Shown here piece by piece: positions 51,601 to 62,535 of a stretch of 64,000 bases of DNA. Under the pieces are notes generated by a model. It was given only the letters and a program-made list of their open reading frames with translations. It was not told the origin of the DNA and made no database searches. Both the position numbers and the translations under genes were made by a program. The DNA comes from Isochrysis galbana. Taxonomy: Eukaryota > Haptophyta > Isochrysidales > Isochrysidaceae. How positions within the stretch are numbered: position 1 is the stretch's first letter; every line of letters starts with the position of its first letter. The stretch lies in NCBI GenBank assembly GCA_018136815.1, contig CM030932.1:8819628-8883627 (forward strand), read 5' to 3'.

Positions 51601-52379
51601 AAGCAGACGGAGAGAGGGAGAGAAGACAAGGAAGAGTCGCACCAACGACGAGAAGAGAGTACAATCCACAGGGAGAGAGAGAAGTCGACGAGAGGTTCAC
51701 TCCTCTCCCTCTCGCCTCTCCCCGCCCCGCCCCTCCCTACTCTCCTCTCCTGATTGCTCCGTCGCCCTCTTCTTTCTTCTCTCATGCTCTGCCTCTCGTT
51801 CTCTGCCTCCTCCTCCTCGTCCCGCGCGAGAAGGCCACAATCTTCGCACCCCCAGTCGGCTCCGGCCTCAAGAAAAAAGATCCAATTCTCACAGGCGACT
51901 CTTCTCACTCTCTGGACTCTCTCGCGCAGCAGAGAGAGAGAGACAACCACCTCCCTCCCTCGCCACGAGCCACACTCTCTCGAGTCGCCCCGCGCTCACT
52001 CTCACGTACTTGTGGAGCCTCTATACATTCTCAGCAGTACCCAGCGCCTCCCGACGAAAACGATGGCCTCCGCCCCCTCTCTTCGCCGCGGGGGCGGGGG
52101 CGGGGGGGGGAGAAGGGCTCCCTTTGTGGCGTCTTGTCGCCCCCCCCCCTCCCCGTCGAGCAGTCCAGTGGGGGGGGGGGGGGGGCCGCGCGGGGGGAGG
52201 GGGGAGAACGTCCAAGGCGCCAATCCCCGGCCTCGCCCCACCCCGCCCTCTCCCCACCCCCTCCGGCTCTGCCCGCCCCTCCCCCCCACCCCACCCCATC
52301 CTCCGCACCACTCCCCACCCTACCACCACCGTCCGGTCGGCCTGCATCCACTGCTACAGAGCGCGAGCGTCAGTTCGAG
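51601..52379. repeat. purine/pyrimidine and C-run tracts upstream of the 52.4-kb gene
   Basis: GA-rich at 51605-51690, CT-rich to about 51970, then G and C runs (52090-52200). Long Pro/Gly/Arg frames through it are compositional. It probably holds the promoter or 5' UTR of the following gene. Confidence 0.5.
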
Positions 52380-53033
52380 ATGGTGAGCGTCGCAGCAGTG
52401 CACCCTGCCTACATGGTCTACCCTGCCGATGCCGTCGCCGCCGCGCCTCTCGCGCCAAACAGCTCGTTTGAGTGGATGACGCGCTACTTCCTCCCAAACA
52501 TCCCGCACGCACTCGCGTATCCTGTGGTACCAGCTCAGACTGAGGTGACCGCGATGCAGCATCCGCCTTGTATGACCGCGAACCACCCGAGCACCGAGAT
52601 TGCGCGCGTCAAGTGCGATGCGCAGCGCAGCAGCGTGTCCGGACATCCTCCGCAGTGCATGTGCTCGTGTCTGCTGCTCGGCCTGGGGAACGTGTGCGAG
52701 GGCACCGTTGCTCGCAAGCGCCTTCGCACCGGGCTGGGTGTGAAGCAGCATGACTTTGAGATGGATATGGATGAGAGCTCTCTTCATCCGAGCTTGGATA
52801 TGAATGCGATGCCTCATATCGTGGTTCCGTCCGCGCCGGTTAAGGACCCGATTGCCCAGCCGCCGACGTCGATGGTCTTGACTAAGAGGAAATCGGCCGA
52901 GAGGCCGACGTCGCCGATGCCGACGTCGATCATCGCACTTTCTTCCATCAAATCCCTGTCACGATCTCAGCTGGCCGCCTTTGTGGCGGACGTGCTCGAG
53001 GGCCGCCGGAGCACTCTCGGTGAGCTGACGTAG
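52380..53033 (+). CDS. hypothetical protein with nuclear-localisation-like motif
   Basis: 217 aa from ATG 52380; the frame continues upstream only as a Pro/Gly low-complexity stretch. It is mixed in composition and not repetitive: an Ala/Val/Tyr-rich start, SSFEWMTRYFLPNIPHALAY, a Cys cluster (CMCSCLLLGLGNVCEG), a basic ARKRLRTG, an acidic MDMDESSLHPSLDMN, then Pro/Thr/Ser and a final helix (SRSQLAAFVADVLEGRR). The last part resembles short C-terminal interaction helices. I do not recognise a family. Single exon. Confidence 0.5.
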   Translation: MVSVAAVHPAYMVYPADAVAAAPLAPNSSFEWMTRYFLPNIPHALAYPVVPAQTEVTAMQHPPCMTANHPSTEIARVKCDAQRSSVSGHPPQCMCSCLLLGLGNVCEGTVARKRLRTGLGVKQHDFEMDMDESSLHPSLDMNAMPHIVVPSAPVKDPIAQPPTSMVLTKRKSAERPTSPMPTSIIALSSIKSLSRSQLAAFVADVLEGRRSTLGELT

Positions 53034-54292
53034 GAAGCGGTGGGATTTGTCATTGAAACGACAACCGCATGCCTGAATTCTCGTGCCCGGGCTCAACGTG
53101 CCGTTCCCCACCCCGAGGCACAGCTGAGGGACGCGTACGTCAAGCGAAGCTGCTCGATTCCGTGTCAGCCGGAGCCACGTAGCTATCATCGAGATTGATG
53201 AGCCATGCCAGACCCGCACTTGGCGGAGCAGATTTCTCGCGAGCGGTGCTGCTGCACGAGTCGGCTGCGCCTCATCCTGGGGGGTAATTGCTTGCGATGC
53301 TCGTCCTGAGAGACAAGGGTATCCTGATCATTCTATTGGGCTGATCTCGGGGTCGGTCGATGACGAGCGCTCGGGCATTCACACAGCGACGTCATGCAAA
53401 CGGGCAAGATAAGACACTACGGCCTACAACTAATACTTCAACTACTACTACTTTCCTGCTTCAAACTACTTCGACTACTACGACTCTTCTCTACGTTACG
53501 AAGAGACTGTTCCATACTCGGCGGACTCCGGCTCTCGAGGCGTTCTCGGCACCTGCACTGTGCCTGCCGCCCAACCTCGCGTCTTGCATAGGTTCTGGCA
53601 TGCACAAAAGAAGATTCAAATGCGCAATATGCCAACGACCATGGTTGATGGTTTGCCCTTTTCGGAAACGACGAAGCGATGCACAAGAGCCGTTTTCCCT
53701 GTACGTTGTTCGAGCGTAATCTTGCGAGGATCCACGCCTAAGAGTACTGGATGCATGCATATGGAGCGGCGCTCCTCAAGAGGTGCACCTGTGAAGGAAT
53801 ACTAGGTGCCGGCACTAGATGGCTGTTGCCAGGTCTTGCTTGTTCTTCGTGATGTTGGCAATGCGGAGCTCGCCTCCTCAGCACATGCTGTTGCCGACGG
53901 AAGCCGCGCCTGCGGAGAAAGGAGGGCGCTTAGACTCACGACTGCAACTTCTAACTTCTTTGGTTGGTCTTCTGGGGCTTGGTCCAGGGGTAGGGCTTGG
54001 CACAGGGAAGAGGGGAGAGCACTCCACGAATGATATAGTGGTGCTTCAGACCCTGGTTTGTACGGACTTGCTATGTGTGTTTGTGTGGGGGTCTCCTAGA
54101 CGTTTAGGTGTATGTGAGGATTACGCGTGTCCTCTCTAAACTACTTGTGCTTGTGCGCGAGAGTGTGATCTGGCGCGGGGCTCAGTTTTCATACTCATTA
54201 CTTGTTATTGATATGCAAAACAAGACGTTTTCATATCCTCGCTGCACACGCAGCCTTTTGGACCTACTACTCTCACGCATGTGCATCTCACT
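53034..54292. other. intergenic, no gene recognised
   Basis: Short overlapping frames only. ACTACTACTTTC-type words lie near 53425-53480. Nothing supportable. Confidence 0.4.
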
Positions 54293-54480
54293 GTTATCGT
54301 CGAACCGATAGAGTCATGGAGCGCGTGCTGCTGCTCCCCTCCTCCCCTGCCGCCCAACCCGCCGCGACGGACGATCGGCTCTTGCTCTTGACCGACGAGG
54401 CGCCACCGACGCGCCAACGGGAGGGCGCCATGCCCGCACAGGTGCGGACGAGCCACGGCCCGTGCCAACTCTAGACAACA
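54293..54480 (+). mobile_element. stem-loop retroposon start (subfamily C)
   Basis: TTATCGTCGAACCGATAG (54293-54311), then AGTCATGGAGCGCGTGCTGC and CTCCCCTCCTCCCCTGCCG, parallels 17683 and 46711. The 3' end is not defined. Confidence 0.45.
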
Positions 54481-54699
54481 GCACATCAATGGGGTCAGCA
54501 TGGCGCGCTCTGTTGCGGGTAGGGGGAGTCCGTCCCCGCGCCCGAGAGGGCCAGTTTCCCCCCTCTCCCTCTCCCCCGCCGGGATCCCCCAAAGCTCCGT
54601 TTCGGTTTCGGCCGAAGGCCCGCCTCAGCGGCCACCTCCCTTCACCCCCCCGCCTTTTTTTTTGGTATTCCCGAGGACCGCTGCCCCGGGCCGCGGGGG

Positions 54700-55095
54700 A
54701 GACCTCCCCCCGGTATCTCCCCTCCGGTATCTCCCCTCCGGTATCTCCCCTCCGGTCTCCCCCCCCGGTCTCTCCCCTCCGGTATCTCCCCTCCGGTCTC
54801 TCCCCTCCGGTATCTCCCCTCCGGTCTCTCCCCTTCGGTCTCTTCCGGCGGCGCCCGCCTCCTCCCTCCAGCGGCACCCGCCTCCCCTGCCACACCCCCT
54901 CCTCGCTCTCCGTATGGGGTGAGTGCTGGGGGTGCCCTGGGCAGGACTCCCGGGGGCGGGATCGCGTAGCCGAACGCATGGAGGAAAGCAGCCATGGGAG
55001 CGGCCAGCAGCCATGCAAGCAGCCATGCAAGCAGCCCCATGCAAGCACCCCATGCAAGCAGCCAGAGCAAGCAGCCAGAGCAAGCCCCGCACAGC
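54700..55095. repeat. two minisatellites: GGTATCTCCCCTCC and ATGCAAGCAGCC
   Basis: About ten copies of a 14-15 bp unit GGTATCTCCCCTCC / GGTCTCTCCCCTCC lie at 54707-54848. At 55000-55090 a 12-bp unit GCAGCCATGCAA, drifting to GCAGCCAGAGCAA, repeats about seven times. Frames through these are artefacts. Confidence 0.85.
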
Positions 55096-55199
55096 TACCA
55101 TTAGGCCACAAGGGGCATAGAGGAAAAGCCACAGAGCAGAGCACCCAACCCCTGAAAGCGCACGCCGTAGGTAGGTGTTAAACATCGAGAATGGGCCAT

Positions 55200-57580
55200 C
55201 ATGTGAATATATTGTTGTATAAATATGTCGCATTCGCGATCGACCTCGTCCGCGGCCTTCAACTTTACTCGTTAGTCGTTCTTTACTCGATAGGCGTTCT
55301 ACGCGCCGCTCGTCGCTCGTAACTCATCACTCGCTCCTTGCCTGTTTGCGCCTCCCTGTGGCCCGTGCGTCCTGATTCCCAGGCCTGGTCCTTGTGCTTT
55401 GCGATCGCCTGGGTCCCTCCTTGCCGCATTTTCCCCCGCGCTCGTCCTCGTTTTCGTCGCAGGTGGTCACCGTCGTGGGTTTGCCCCAGCGGTTAAGCCT
55501 ACCCACGCGCCCTTGTTGTCATCAGTGCACGGGAAGTCTTGTAGATTCCCTCCTTACTTCTACTAACTCTTCCCTTGTAACTGTCGATCGCATCGGCTCT
55601 CCCGTCGTATCGTCGCTCCTCTCCCGTCGCCCCGTCACTCTCCTCTCGGCTTCTCTTTCTTGTTTTCCCATTCCCCGTGTGTTCCCCGCGTGAGTGGGGA
55701 AGGATACGTGAATGTGAGGGGAAGTGGGGTTAGGGGTTGTGTGAGCGTGACAGTTTGTCCTTGGTAGTCGTTCTTTCGTTTCCGTCGTTCGTTCCCGCTC
55801 GTCCGTTCTCGCTTTCGTCCCGTTCTCGCTCATACATTACGACGGCATTGAATTCTCGGAGAAATCAGTATTGATAAGAACGATAGACAGGTACACGACA
55901 CTAAGCAAGGCACTACTATTTGCGAATACGACAGACTCGGCTAGGACCGCCCAAGCAGGCATGGGCAGACAGCCGAAGAAAAGGATCGACATGAACGATA
56001 TATACCCTTTGTTCACACTAGGTGCAAGAGGAAAGCTAGAACCAAGTCTAGAGCTGCAAACCTTGACCACCTCGATGGGGGTGGCACATATAATTGCCGA
56101 GGGACCCGTACCAGAACAACTCTGAGACGAGATACACCTCGTTTGGATATAAACCCACCGAGACACAATAGCGACAAGCAAGGGCGAGAAAGACGAGCAA
56201 GCCCGTGACCCGACAAGCACAAGATGACAATTGACCAACAACAGGCCTGCCCGGAACCCGCGCTTTGAACCAGGCTCGTGGTAGCGCACCCGAGCCGAAC
56301 CCCGGATACCGAAGACAAAGGAATGAAGGGGGGAAGGGGAGGAGGTGGAGGAAAGGGAAGTTAAGGGCGGTGGCGGCAGGGATGGGGAAGTACCCTAGTC
56401 TAGTAGGTGTGTAGCCCGGAATCTTTAGATGTTTTTTTTTTCGTCCCGTTCTCGCTCTCGCTACTCGTCAACAACACTCACTCTACAACACACCTCTCAA
56501 CGACACACTCGCGCACTCACCCTCGCCCCGCTCTCGTCCTCGCTATGTCCGCCCCATCGCCACGCCCTGCCTCTCCTAAGTCCTAAGCCCGCCTCCCTGC
56601 CCCCTCTGGAGGCGGGTGAGCCCGTCATTGGCCATCTCCCAACTTCCGCCGCGCCTCTCGCCGCTTCCCTTCCATCCCCTCAGTTCCCATCTGAGGTAGT
56701 GGTAACCTCGGATCCGTCAGGTGAAGAATCTGCCTCCGCGCGTCCCGCGCCGGACCTGTCAAAGGGGCCCCACAGTCCCAAGTCCACAGAGTCGGGCCCG
56801 CTGCCCGCTGCCCGCTCTGCCCGTCCTTCTCGCCGAAACCTCCGAACCCCTCGCCACTGCGCGCGTCAAGGCAGTAGCCACCATCCTCGCGGACCCTTCG
56901 GAGTCCGTAGCTGCGCCTCCATCCGCGCCTCCGTCGCCCTCCGACGCAGAGGAGGGCGGGCATGAGCCCGCCCTCACTGACACCCATAGGGAGGAGGCTG
57001 CTGAAACCTACCCCCCCTCGGAGTCCGACGAAGCCTCTCCGCCTCTCCACCGCTGCCATCGGACTCAGAAGGGGCCTATGAGCCCTACCGAGTCCATGCT
57101 ACTCGCGGCACAACCGTCCCGACCGCCCCATGCCCCCGCGTCCTTGTCGAGGAGGATGCCGGGATCCGTATTCCCAACCCCCACCGCCGTCTCCCAAGCC
57201 ACACCACGCCGCCTTAACCGCCCACGTCAGCGATGTCGCCAGACGTCCCCCAGCTCCTCCTCGTCCCTCCCCACTCCCCTCGTTCATACACAATTCCTTC
57301 TCTCTTATTTATGATCCACAGCTCCACCTACACCACCACAGCTGCCAACACGCTCCATGGCCCACCAGCTCCCCAGATCCAACTCGTCACCTCGTGGCGA
57401 TAGGGGCCACCGTCGACTGTGGGACATCGCTCCCATGCTGCCCGCCAGCTGCCAGCTGTGCGGAAATCCTCAACTTATAAATTTTTTGGATCGTTGCTGC
57501 GCTCCGCCGGGGCGGGGTGGGGGGTAGGGTCGGTCTGTGCGCTTGGCTCCTAGGCGAGGACTCGCGTGGGCCTTACTTAG
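55200..57580. other. unrecognised region, possible retrotransposon ORF1 remnants
   Basis: 56429-57314 carries overlapping plus frames rich in Pro, Ser and Ala with no domain; composition and starting context resemble the frames at 31415-31858. 55840-56290 has a hydrophobic minus-strand frame that is the complement of a hydrophilic plus frame; neither is recognisable. CGTTCTCGCT words recur (55807, 55823, 56448). No confident gene. Confidence 0.25.
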
Positions 57581-57589
57581 GGGGGGCTG

Positions 57590-57792
57590 TGGCTGTGGGA
57601 CATTGGGCCCCGCGCTTCGTGCGGCCCGCGCCTTGTAGGTAGGGGTGCTGGGCCAGAATGATGATTGCCCAGCCCCTGCCAGAGGGCAGGGGCTGATGTT
57701 GGTTGTACGGGCCCACCCCGGGGGGTGTCCGCAATGGAGGGAGGGGGGCGCGAAGCCCCCATTGATTGACCCCCACTTATAAAAGTAAGTTG
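57590..57792 (-). mobile_element. stem-loop retroposon (subfamily A), 5' portion
   Basis: On the minus strand it begins CAACTTACTTTTATAAGTGG at 57792, followed by GGGGGCTTCGCGCCCCCCTC and the CAGCCCCTGCCCTCTGGCAG palindrome, matching 42230 leftward almost base for base. Homology fades by about 57590. Confidence 0.65.
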
Positions 57793-58226
57793 TGTTCGTG
57801 CTCCATATACCATAGAGAGCGGCCTTGTTTGTGGCCTTGGCGTACTTGTTAGTGCAAGGCTAGTGGCAGTAGCGGCACTAACGCTCATGAATTAATAAAT
57901 CAAAAGACTAACACAGAGCCGCGCATGCGGTACATGCGTGGCGCTAAAAGCGTTATGTGAATGTCGTATGGGGTGCTACTCTACTCGAGTGGGACAGTTG
58001 GCTATTGACCACCTCACTTAAGCATCTATGTCTATGACGACCCTCTTTGATATTTGATTGATCGCCTCCCCTTCAAATCTTCTTTGGAAATGTGCTTGCG
58101 TTCGACTAGACGCAGGTACTGCAGACCTGAATTGCGGCTGTGCATGCCCGATCCTACTGGTGCTTTGATCTCGCAAATCTCATTGCCGCATCGCCCGCCA
58201 CCCATACTCACATCGGCATGGCCCTT
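57793..58226. other. intergenic, no gene recognised
   Basis: Includes the 3' side of the four-TM gene. Nothing recognised. Confidence 0.4.
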
Positions 58227-59087
58227 TCAGCCTTGTTGGGTGAGATGGGCATTGTTTTTGAAAGGGTTCTCGGATGCATCGGTAGGTGCATCGGCAGGCG
58301 CATCGACAGGCGTAGCCTTCTCCTTAGACTCACCAAAGGGATTGGCTGTAGCGGAGGACCCCACTGGCGCGTCGTCCGGACCACTGCCCTGCGCTATTTC
58401 GACTGTTACACCATCTACATCCTTCTTAGCATCCAGTGAGGCGCCAGAATTGTCCTTGCTTTCGGCGGGTTCGCGCGCTTGCATCTCGCGCCTGCAGAGG
58501 AGTACACTCTCCATCACGGTCAGGATACAGGCAACAAAGCCGAATGCTCCGGCTGCGAACAGCACGTGTATGTTGCCGCTCAGCTTTACTCGGACGCTTT
58601 TGCCCTCCATTTCACGGACATCTCCGTAGTAATCAACAAAGTACTGCCCAACGATTGCGACAGCGAGCAGGACCAGGGCCGTGACGAAGAGGAGGAAGAC
58701 GAGCGCAAAAGCCATCCCTGCCACCACGCCGTCATTGAACGAATGCGACAGGCCGCAAGCGCCTCCACGGCAGCGGGCGAGTAAGAGGAAGATTGAGTGC
58801 ATGATGATTGCTACGATGGACAACACGGTCGAGGTGGGAACGAGCATGCCGATGAGCCTCTTATCGAAGCATCCAACATCATTGCCGTCTATCGCGGCCT
58901 GGACTGTCGCCTCCGCCGAGCTCAGCCCGCAGAAGTGGATCGGGCAGTAGATGGTGCTCTCACTCAGTTGTTGGCAGCCATCGCGGAAGAGCTGCTGCGA
59001 GACCACGATGCTCACCACGCCGAGGACGGCGAATGTCAGGTAAAAGAGGCCGGTGGCGGTGTGCGCGCCGTCGATGCACCGTCCCAT
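58227..59087 (-). CDS. four-transmembrane protein with NPF cytosolic tail
   Basis: 286 aa from ATG 59087 (upstream frame is Pro/Arg simple sequence). TM1 is about 10-32 (GLFYLTFAVLGVVSIVVS), followed by a Cys-rich loop (four Cys: DGCQ, YCPIHFCG, VGCF). TM2 is about 80-102, TM3 about 120-147 (very hydrophobic, AGMAFALVFLLFVTALVLLA), TM4 about 172-195. The tail (about 200-286) is acidic, Pro/Ala-rich and carries two NPF motifs (ATANPFGES and SENPFKNN), the binding signal for EH-domain endocytic adaptors. The tetraspan layout with a Cys-bearing first loop resembles claudin or PMP22-like folds, but no family signature (such as CCG) is present. It is probably a plasma-membrane or endosomal protein. 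Confidence 0.65.
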   Translation of the reverse strand: MGRCIDGAHTATGLFYLTFAVLGVVSIVVSQQLFRDGCQQLSESTIYCPIHFCGLSSAEATVQAAIDGNDVGCFDKRLIGMLVPTSTVLSIVAIIMHSIFLLLARCRGGACGLSHSFNDGVVAGMAFALVFLLFVTALVLLAVAIVGQYFVDYYGDVREMEGKSVRVKLSGNIHVLFAAGAFGFVACILTVMESVLLCRREMQAREPAESKDNSGASLDAKKDVDGVTVEIAQGSGPDDAPVGSSATANPFGESKEKATPVDAPADAPTDASENPFKNNAHLTQQG

Positions 59088-60364
59088 ATCGCCGCGCGCG
59101 GCCGCGGGAGCGAGAGACGGCGAGGAGCAGGCGGGAAGCAGCGGGCGAGGGGTGGTTCGAGAGGAGCCGCGGAGGAAAGGGGAAAGGATGCAGGGAGATG
59201 GCCCTTTCATTTCTCGTAGAGAACGGGATACGAGGGTATTAGGAGCTCCTTTCTTCCGATTCCTTCCCTCGCCCCTCCGCCTTCCACTCCCCCCCCCCCC
59301 CGCCTCCCTCTCTTGTTTCTCCTCTCTCTGTCTTCCTCTCCTCTCTCATCGTCATCTCTCCTAGATGCGACAAGAGAATATATCTCACCGTCTCATGTAG
59401 ACGACCCTCCTCCTCCTCCGGCACACCCTCGGGGGCCGAGACGACGACGACCACGACCGAGTAGAGCGCTACAAGGGTACTCCGAGAAGAGACTACTCGT
59501 GGGCGACGAACGAGTGGGGGACTTGGTCGAGTGAGAGAGAGAGAGAAGGGACGAGAGAGAGAGAGACTCTCTCTCTCGAGGAGAGAATTGATGAGGCGGG
59601 GGAGTGTGGACGGACGGACGGCGGGGAGGGAAGGAGAGTGAAAATAGAGAGTGAGTGGCCGCTCTGCCCAGGCGCGGGCCCGTCCATCTCCTAGCCGGAG
59701 CACAAGGAGGGGGTCTACTGTCTACTTGGTCTACTGCTCCGTAGCACTACTCTTTCGGAAGGAGATGGCCCCGCCAAGCCAGACTCGGAGTAGTGTAGCC
59801 CTCCCTTGCTCGATGCTGGATGGCCAGATGGCCATGGGGAACGACATGGGGATTGGGGATGGCCGGCGGCACCCTTTGCCATGGGTTCATTGTAGAAGTA
59901 CATGTTTCAAGGTTTAGAGCATGTACAAAAAACATGCTGGATGAGGAGCTGACACGTAGAAGTAGCCAGTAGCCAGAAGTACTTTATGTAGCCTCCACTC
60001 TCGAGGCTGCCGCTCCTAGATGGGAAAAACAGAGGGAGGGGGGGGCGTCCAAAAACAGTAAAAACACGAGGAGGGGGAAGACGTCGGCGCAGCTGGCGCA
60101 TCTAGCGATCGCGGAGAGTCCTGTGGGGAAGGAAAAGTGGGGGGTGAGTCAAATTTCAGGCTCGCTTGGGGGAGAGGGTCTCGCATACGACCTGCGATGA
60201 TTCTCGGTAGCATTTTCTAGCGTCTTCAGGGTCCAATTTTTCAATTTTTGCATCCCAATTTTCTCTCGGGGGTCGTATGCGTCGACATTTATTTTTCACA
60301 TAGAAATAGGAAACTTCAGCTCGAGCGAAGCTGCTGGCCGTCCTCGCCTCAGACGGTGTGCACG
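59088..60364. other. 5' region of two divergent genes, CT/GA-rich, with dispersed-repeat copy
   Basis: CT-rich at 59300-59360, GA at 59530-59580. 60014-60065 carries the short dispersed repeat also found at 32935 and 40597. CCAATTTTTCAATTTTTGCA and CCCAATTTTCTCTCGGGGGT near 60232-60272 match a site at 51102. It probably holds promoters for the genes at 59087 (-) and 60365 (+). Confidence 0.45.
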
Positions 60365-61621
60365 ATGAGGCGCGCGTCGTCGTCCCTCGTCTCGCTGGGC
60401 GGGCGGAGAGCGATTCGCGGCATTGCGAGCTCTGGTGCGTTCCCCACGACGCCGTGCGGCCTACATCCGCTCATCGATGTAACTCCCCTCCTCGAGCCAG
60501 CCTCAGATTGCTTGCGCTCCGCTACCGCTGAGCACATGGGAGCCGCGCTGCGCCAGGTCGGCTGGTTCTATGCAGCAGGTGTGTCAGTGCTGCCCTCGGA
60601 GTACATTCGCGACATCTACGCGTATCTCGCGCTGGCTCATGCTCTGCCTGTCGATGTGAAGTACAAGTACCGCCAGCGTGCGGGCCTCGGAAGCTACTCG
60701 GGGCCAGACGTTGGCGAACCAGAGCTCGCCTATGATGGCAGCCCTTCAAGAGCGACAGTCCGTGGATGGGACTACTCACGAAGCCGCTTTAGCTTAGGTG
60801 TCGGCGAGGGCACGCCGCTGGCAGATCGATATCCGCCTCCGCACGTGTTATCGCCACCTTTTGTGGACACCATGGATGAGCTGTACGAACGACAAGACAA
60901 ACTAGGTCGAGCTCTTATGTCAGGTTTGGAGCAGGCTCTACAGCTTCCGAAGGACGCATTGTTGAGCCAGTTCGACGGTGGGGATTTTGGTACGATCCGA
61001 TTGCTGCACTATCCGGCTGCGGAGTCACCGCCGCCTGAGCTGTCACGAGGAACGAGCACGCATCTCACGAATGGGATCAGCCCTCATACCGACTTTGAAG
61101 TCTTCACGTTAATGCATCAAGATGCCCCTGGCTTGCAATTCATGCGTCGCGCTCCTGATGGAGCCCGACACCACTTGGAGTGGACCGACGCACCGGTGAG
61201 ATCCTTTTTCGCCTGCCGCTCCGTCCTGACTGCCTGCTCGGTTCCGAACTTTTGAACCTCTGGATTTGTTACCTTCGACACTTCCTTGTAGGTGCGGCCC
61301 GAGGAGTTTGTGGTCACAGTTGGGGATTGCCTTGAAAGACTAACCAACGGTGAGCTGCTGGCAACTCCTCATCGTGTGTTATACGAGCCTCGACGCCAGC
61401 GCAATTCCATCGTCCGCTTCAACGCCTTCCGCCCGGAGGCGGTGGTGCGCCCGATGGCACAGTTCGTGTCGGCATCAAGGCCGCCGGCATATTCTCCTGT
61501 CACGATGGCTACACACATGGAGACAACCATGCGAAATTTGGCCAACGGTGTGGGATCATGGGACTCTGCAACACAGCGTTCAATTTCGGCTACATTCGAC
61601 TATTCTGATCTTGGGGTCTAG
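60365..61621 (+). CDS. 2-oxoglutarate/Fe(II)-dependent dioxygenase (isopenicillin-N-synthase-like)
   Basis: Exons 60365-61195 and 61292-61621 (GTGAGA...TTGTAG, phase 0) give 386 aa. The first about 25 residues are Arg/Ser-rich, a possible organelle presequence. The N-terminal DIOX_N-like part begins LIDVTPLLEPASD and AALRQVGWFYAAGVSVLPSE. The core jelly roll has TIRLLHYP, then the iron ligands H241 and D243 (GISPHTDFEVFTLM), GLQFM, FVVTVGDCLERLTNGELLAT, the third iron ligand H304 (TPHRV) and the 2-oxoglutarate clamp R314/S316 (RNSIVRF). All catalytic residues are present. The family hydroxylates or oxidises small molecules; the substrate cannot be told. Confidence 0.88.
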
Positions 61622-61837
61622 GGTGGCATATCGCCGAATGCCGTGTGATTACGCTGCCACTGTGATTGCTTTCATCGGAGAACTTCCCGGTTTCACTCTT
61701 GCAACACCACTCCCAACACCGCCCCCAGAGAGTTTGCTCTAAAGTACCGTTTGCTACATTTAAAAAAACATCTGAAGTTTCTGGGCCAACACCTACTACG
61801 GACTTGGTATCCGCTACCTCTTCACTGACACCGCATA
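61622..61837. other. 3' region, nothing seen
   Basis: Short sequence after the dioxygenase stop. No feature recognised. Confidence 0.3.
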
Positions 61838-62025
61838 AACCTACATTTATAAGTAGGGGTCAATGAGGGCCTCGCGGCCCCCTCCCTCAATCGCAGACAC
61901 CCCCTAGGTGGGCCTGCAAAACCATCCTCAGCCCCTGCCTTTAAGGCAGGGTGTGAACAGTCAACACATCTCTCCGGACACTCAGGAGACGCGCGCCGCG
62001 CGCCGCACGCCGCACGCATTCGCAT
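61838..62025 (+). mobile_element. stem-loop retroposon (subfamily A), 5' portion, plus orientation
   Basis: Starts AACCTACATTTATAAGTAGG, then GGTCAATGAGGGCCTCGCGG, ACACCCCCTAGGTGGGCCTG and CAGCCCCTGCCTTTAAGGCA, following the order of the copies at 14425, 42230 and 57792. The end (GCCGCACGCATTCGC) matches the 14-kb copy. It is followed directly by the repeat at 62036. Confidence 0.6.
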
Positions 62026-62035
62026 TCGTCTGCAA

Positions 62036-62205
62036 TGAGACCAAAACCAAAAGCGTTCAATTATCCCCATCCCTGCTACTAACACCTTTCGTTGTCACCT
62101 GGAGGTTACTTGACACTTCACATGTTGAAACCCATACGTGGTCTGACTCCATTCACTCGATTTGGGGCAGGGTCGATATCTCGTTAAAATCACGATCCAC
62201 GTCTC
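62036..62205 (+). repeat. dispersed repeat, second copy of the nested-insertion left end
   Basis: AAAAGCGTTCAATTATCCCC through GGAGGTTACTTGA, CACATGTTGAAACCC and CACTCGATTTGGGGCAGGGT matches 47209-47360 with few changes. Both copies begin AGACC. Confidence 0.7.
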
Positions 62206-62328
62206 ACACACAGCACCAAGTAGACTGTGCAAATCTGATGGGTGTATGTCCATACCAAAGAGCACCGACCGCGTAAAAACAGACAACAAGTTTCGTCACA
62301 CGTCTATAGGGAGGGGACGAGGAAGGGT

Positions 62329-62435
62329 GAGCAGTTCCCTGCAGTTGAGCAGTTCTTTGCAGTTGAGCAGTTCTTTGCAGTTGAGCAGTTCTTTGCAGTT
62401 GAGCAATTCTTTGCAGTTGAGCAGTTCCCTGAAGC
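62329..62435. repeat. 18-bp minisatellite, six units
   Basis: GAGCAGTTCTTTGCAGTT repeated six times with minor changes (first and last units carry CCCTG). It sits about 100 bp ahead of the ankyrin ORF. The repeated translation is not evidence of a protein. Confidence 0.9.
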
Positions 62436-62535
62436 CCCCCCCGCCCCCCCCCCCCTGCCGCCCACCCTTACCAGCCCCCCTCTCCCTTCACAGCCCTCCT
62501 CTCCCCTGTCGCCCTCCCCGCGTACCAAAATCGCG

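Noticed and set aside
54707-54848. CRISPR-like array (also 31005-31215 and 62329-62435)
   Set aside because: Repeats are contiguous with no unique spacers, and the genome is eukaryotic; these are minisatellites.
62242-62535. QFFAVEQ peptide repeats as the N-terminus of the ankyrin protein
   Set aside because: They are an 18-bp minisatellite in frame by chance; the ATG at 62536 begins the non-repetitive protein.
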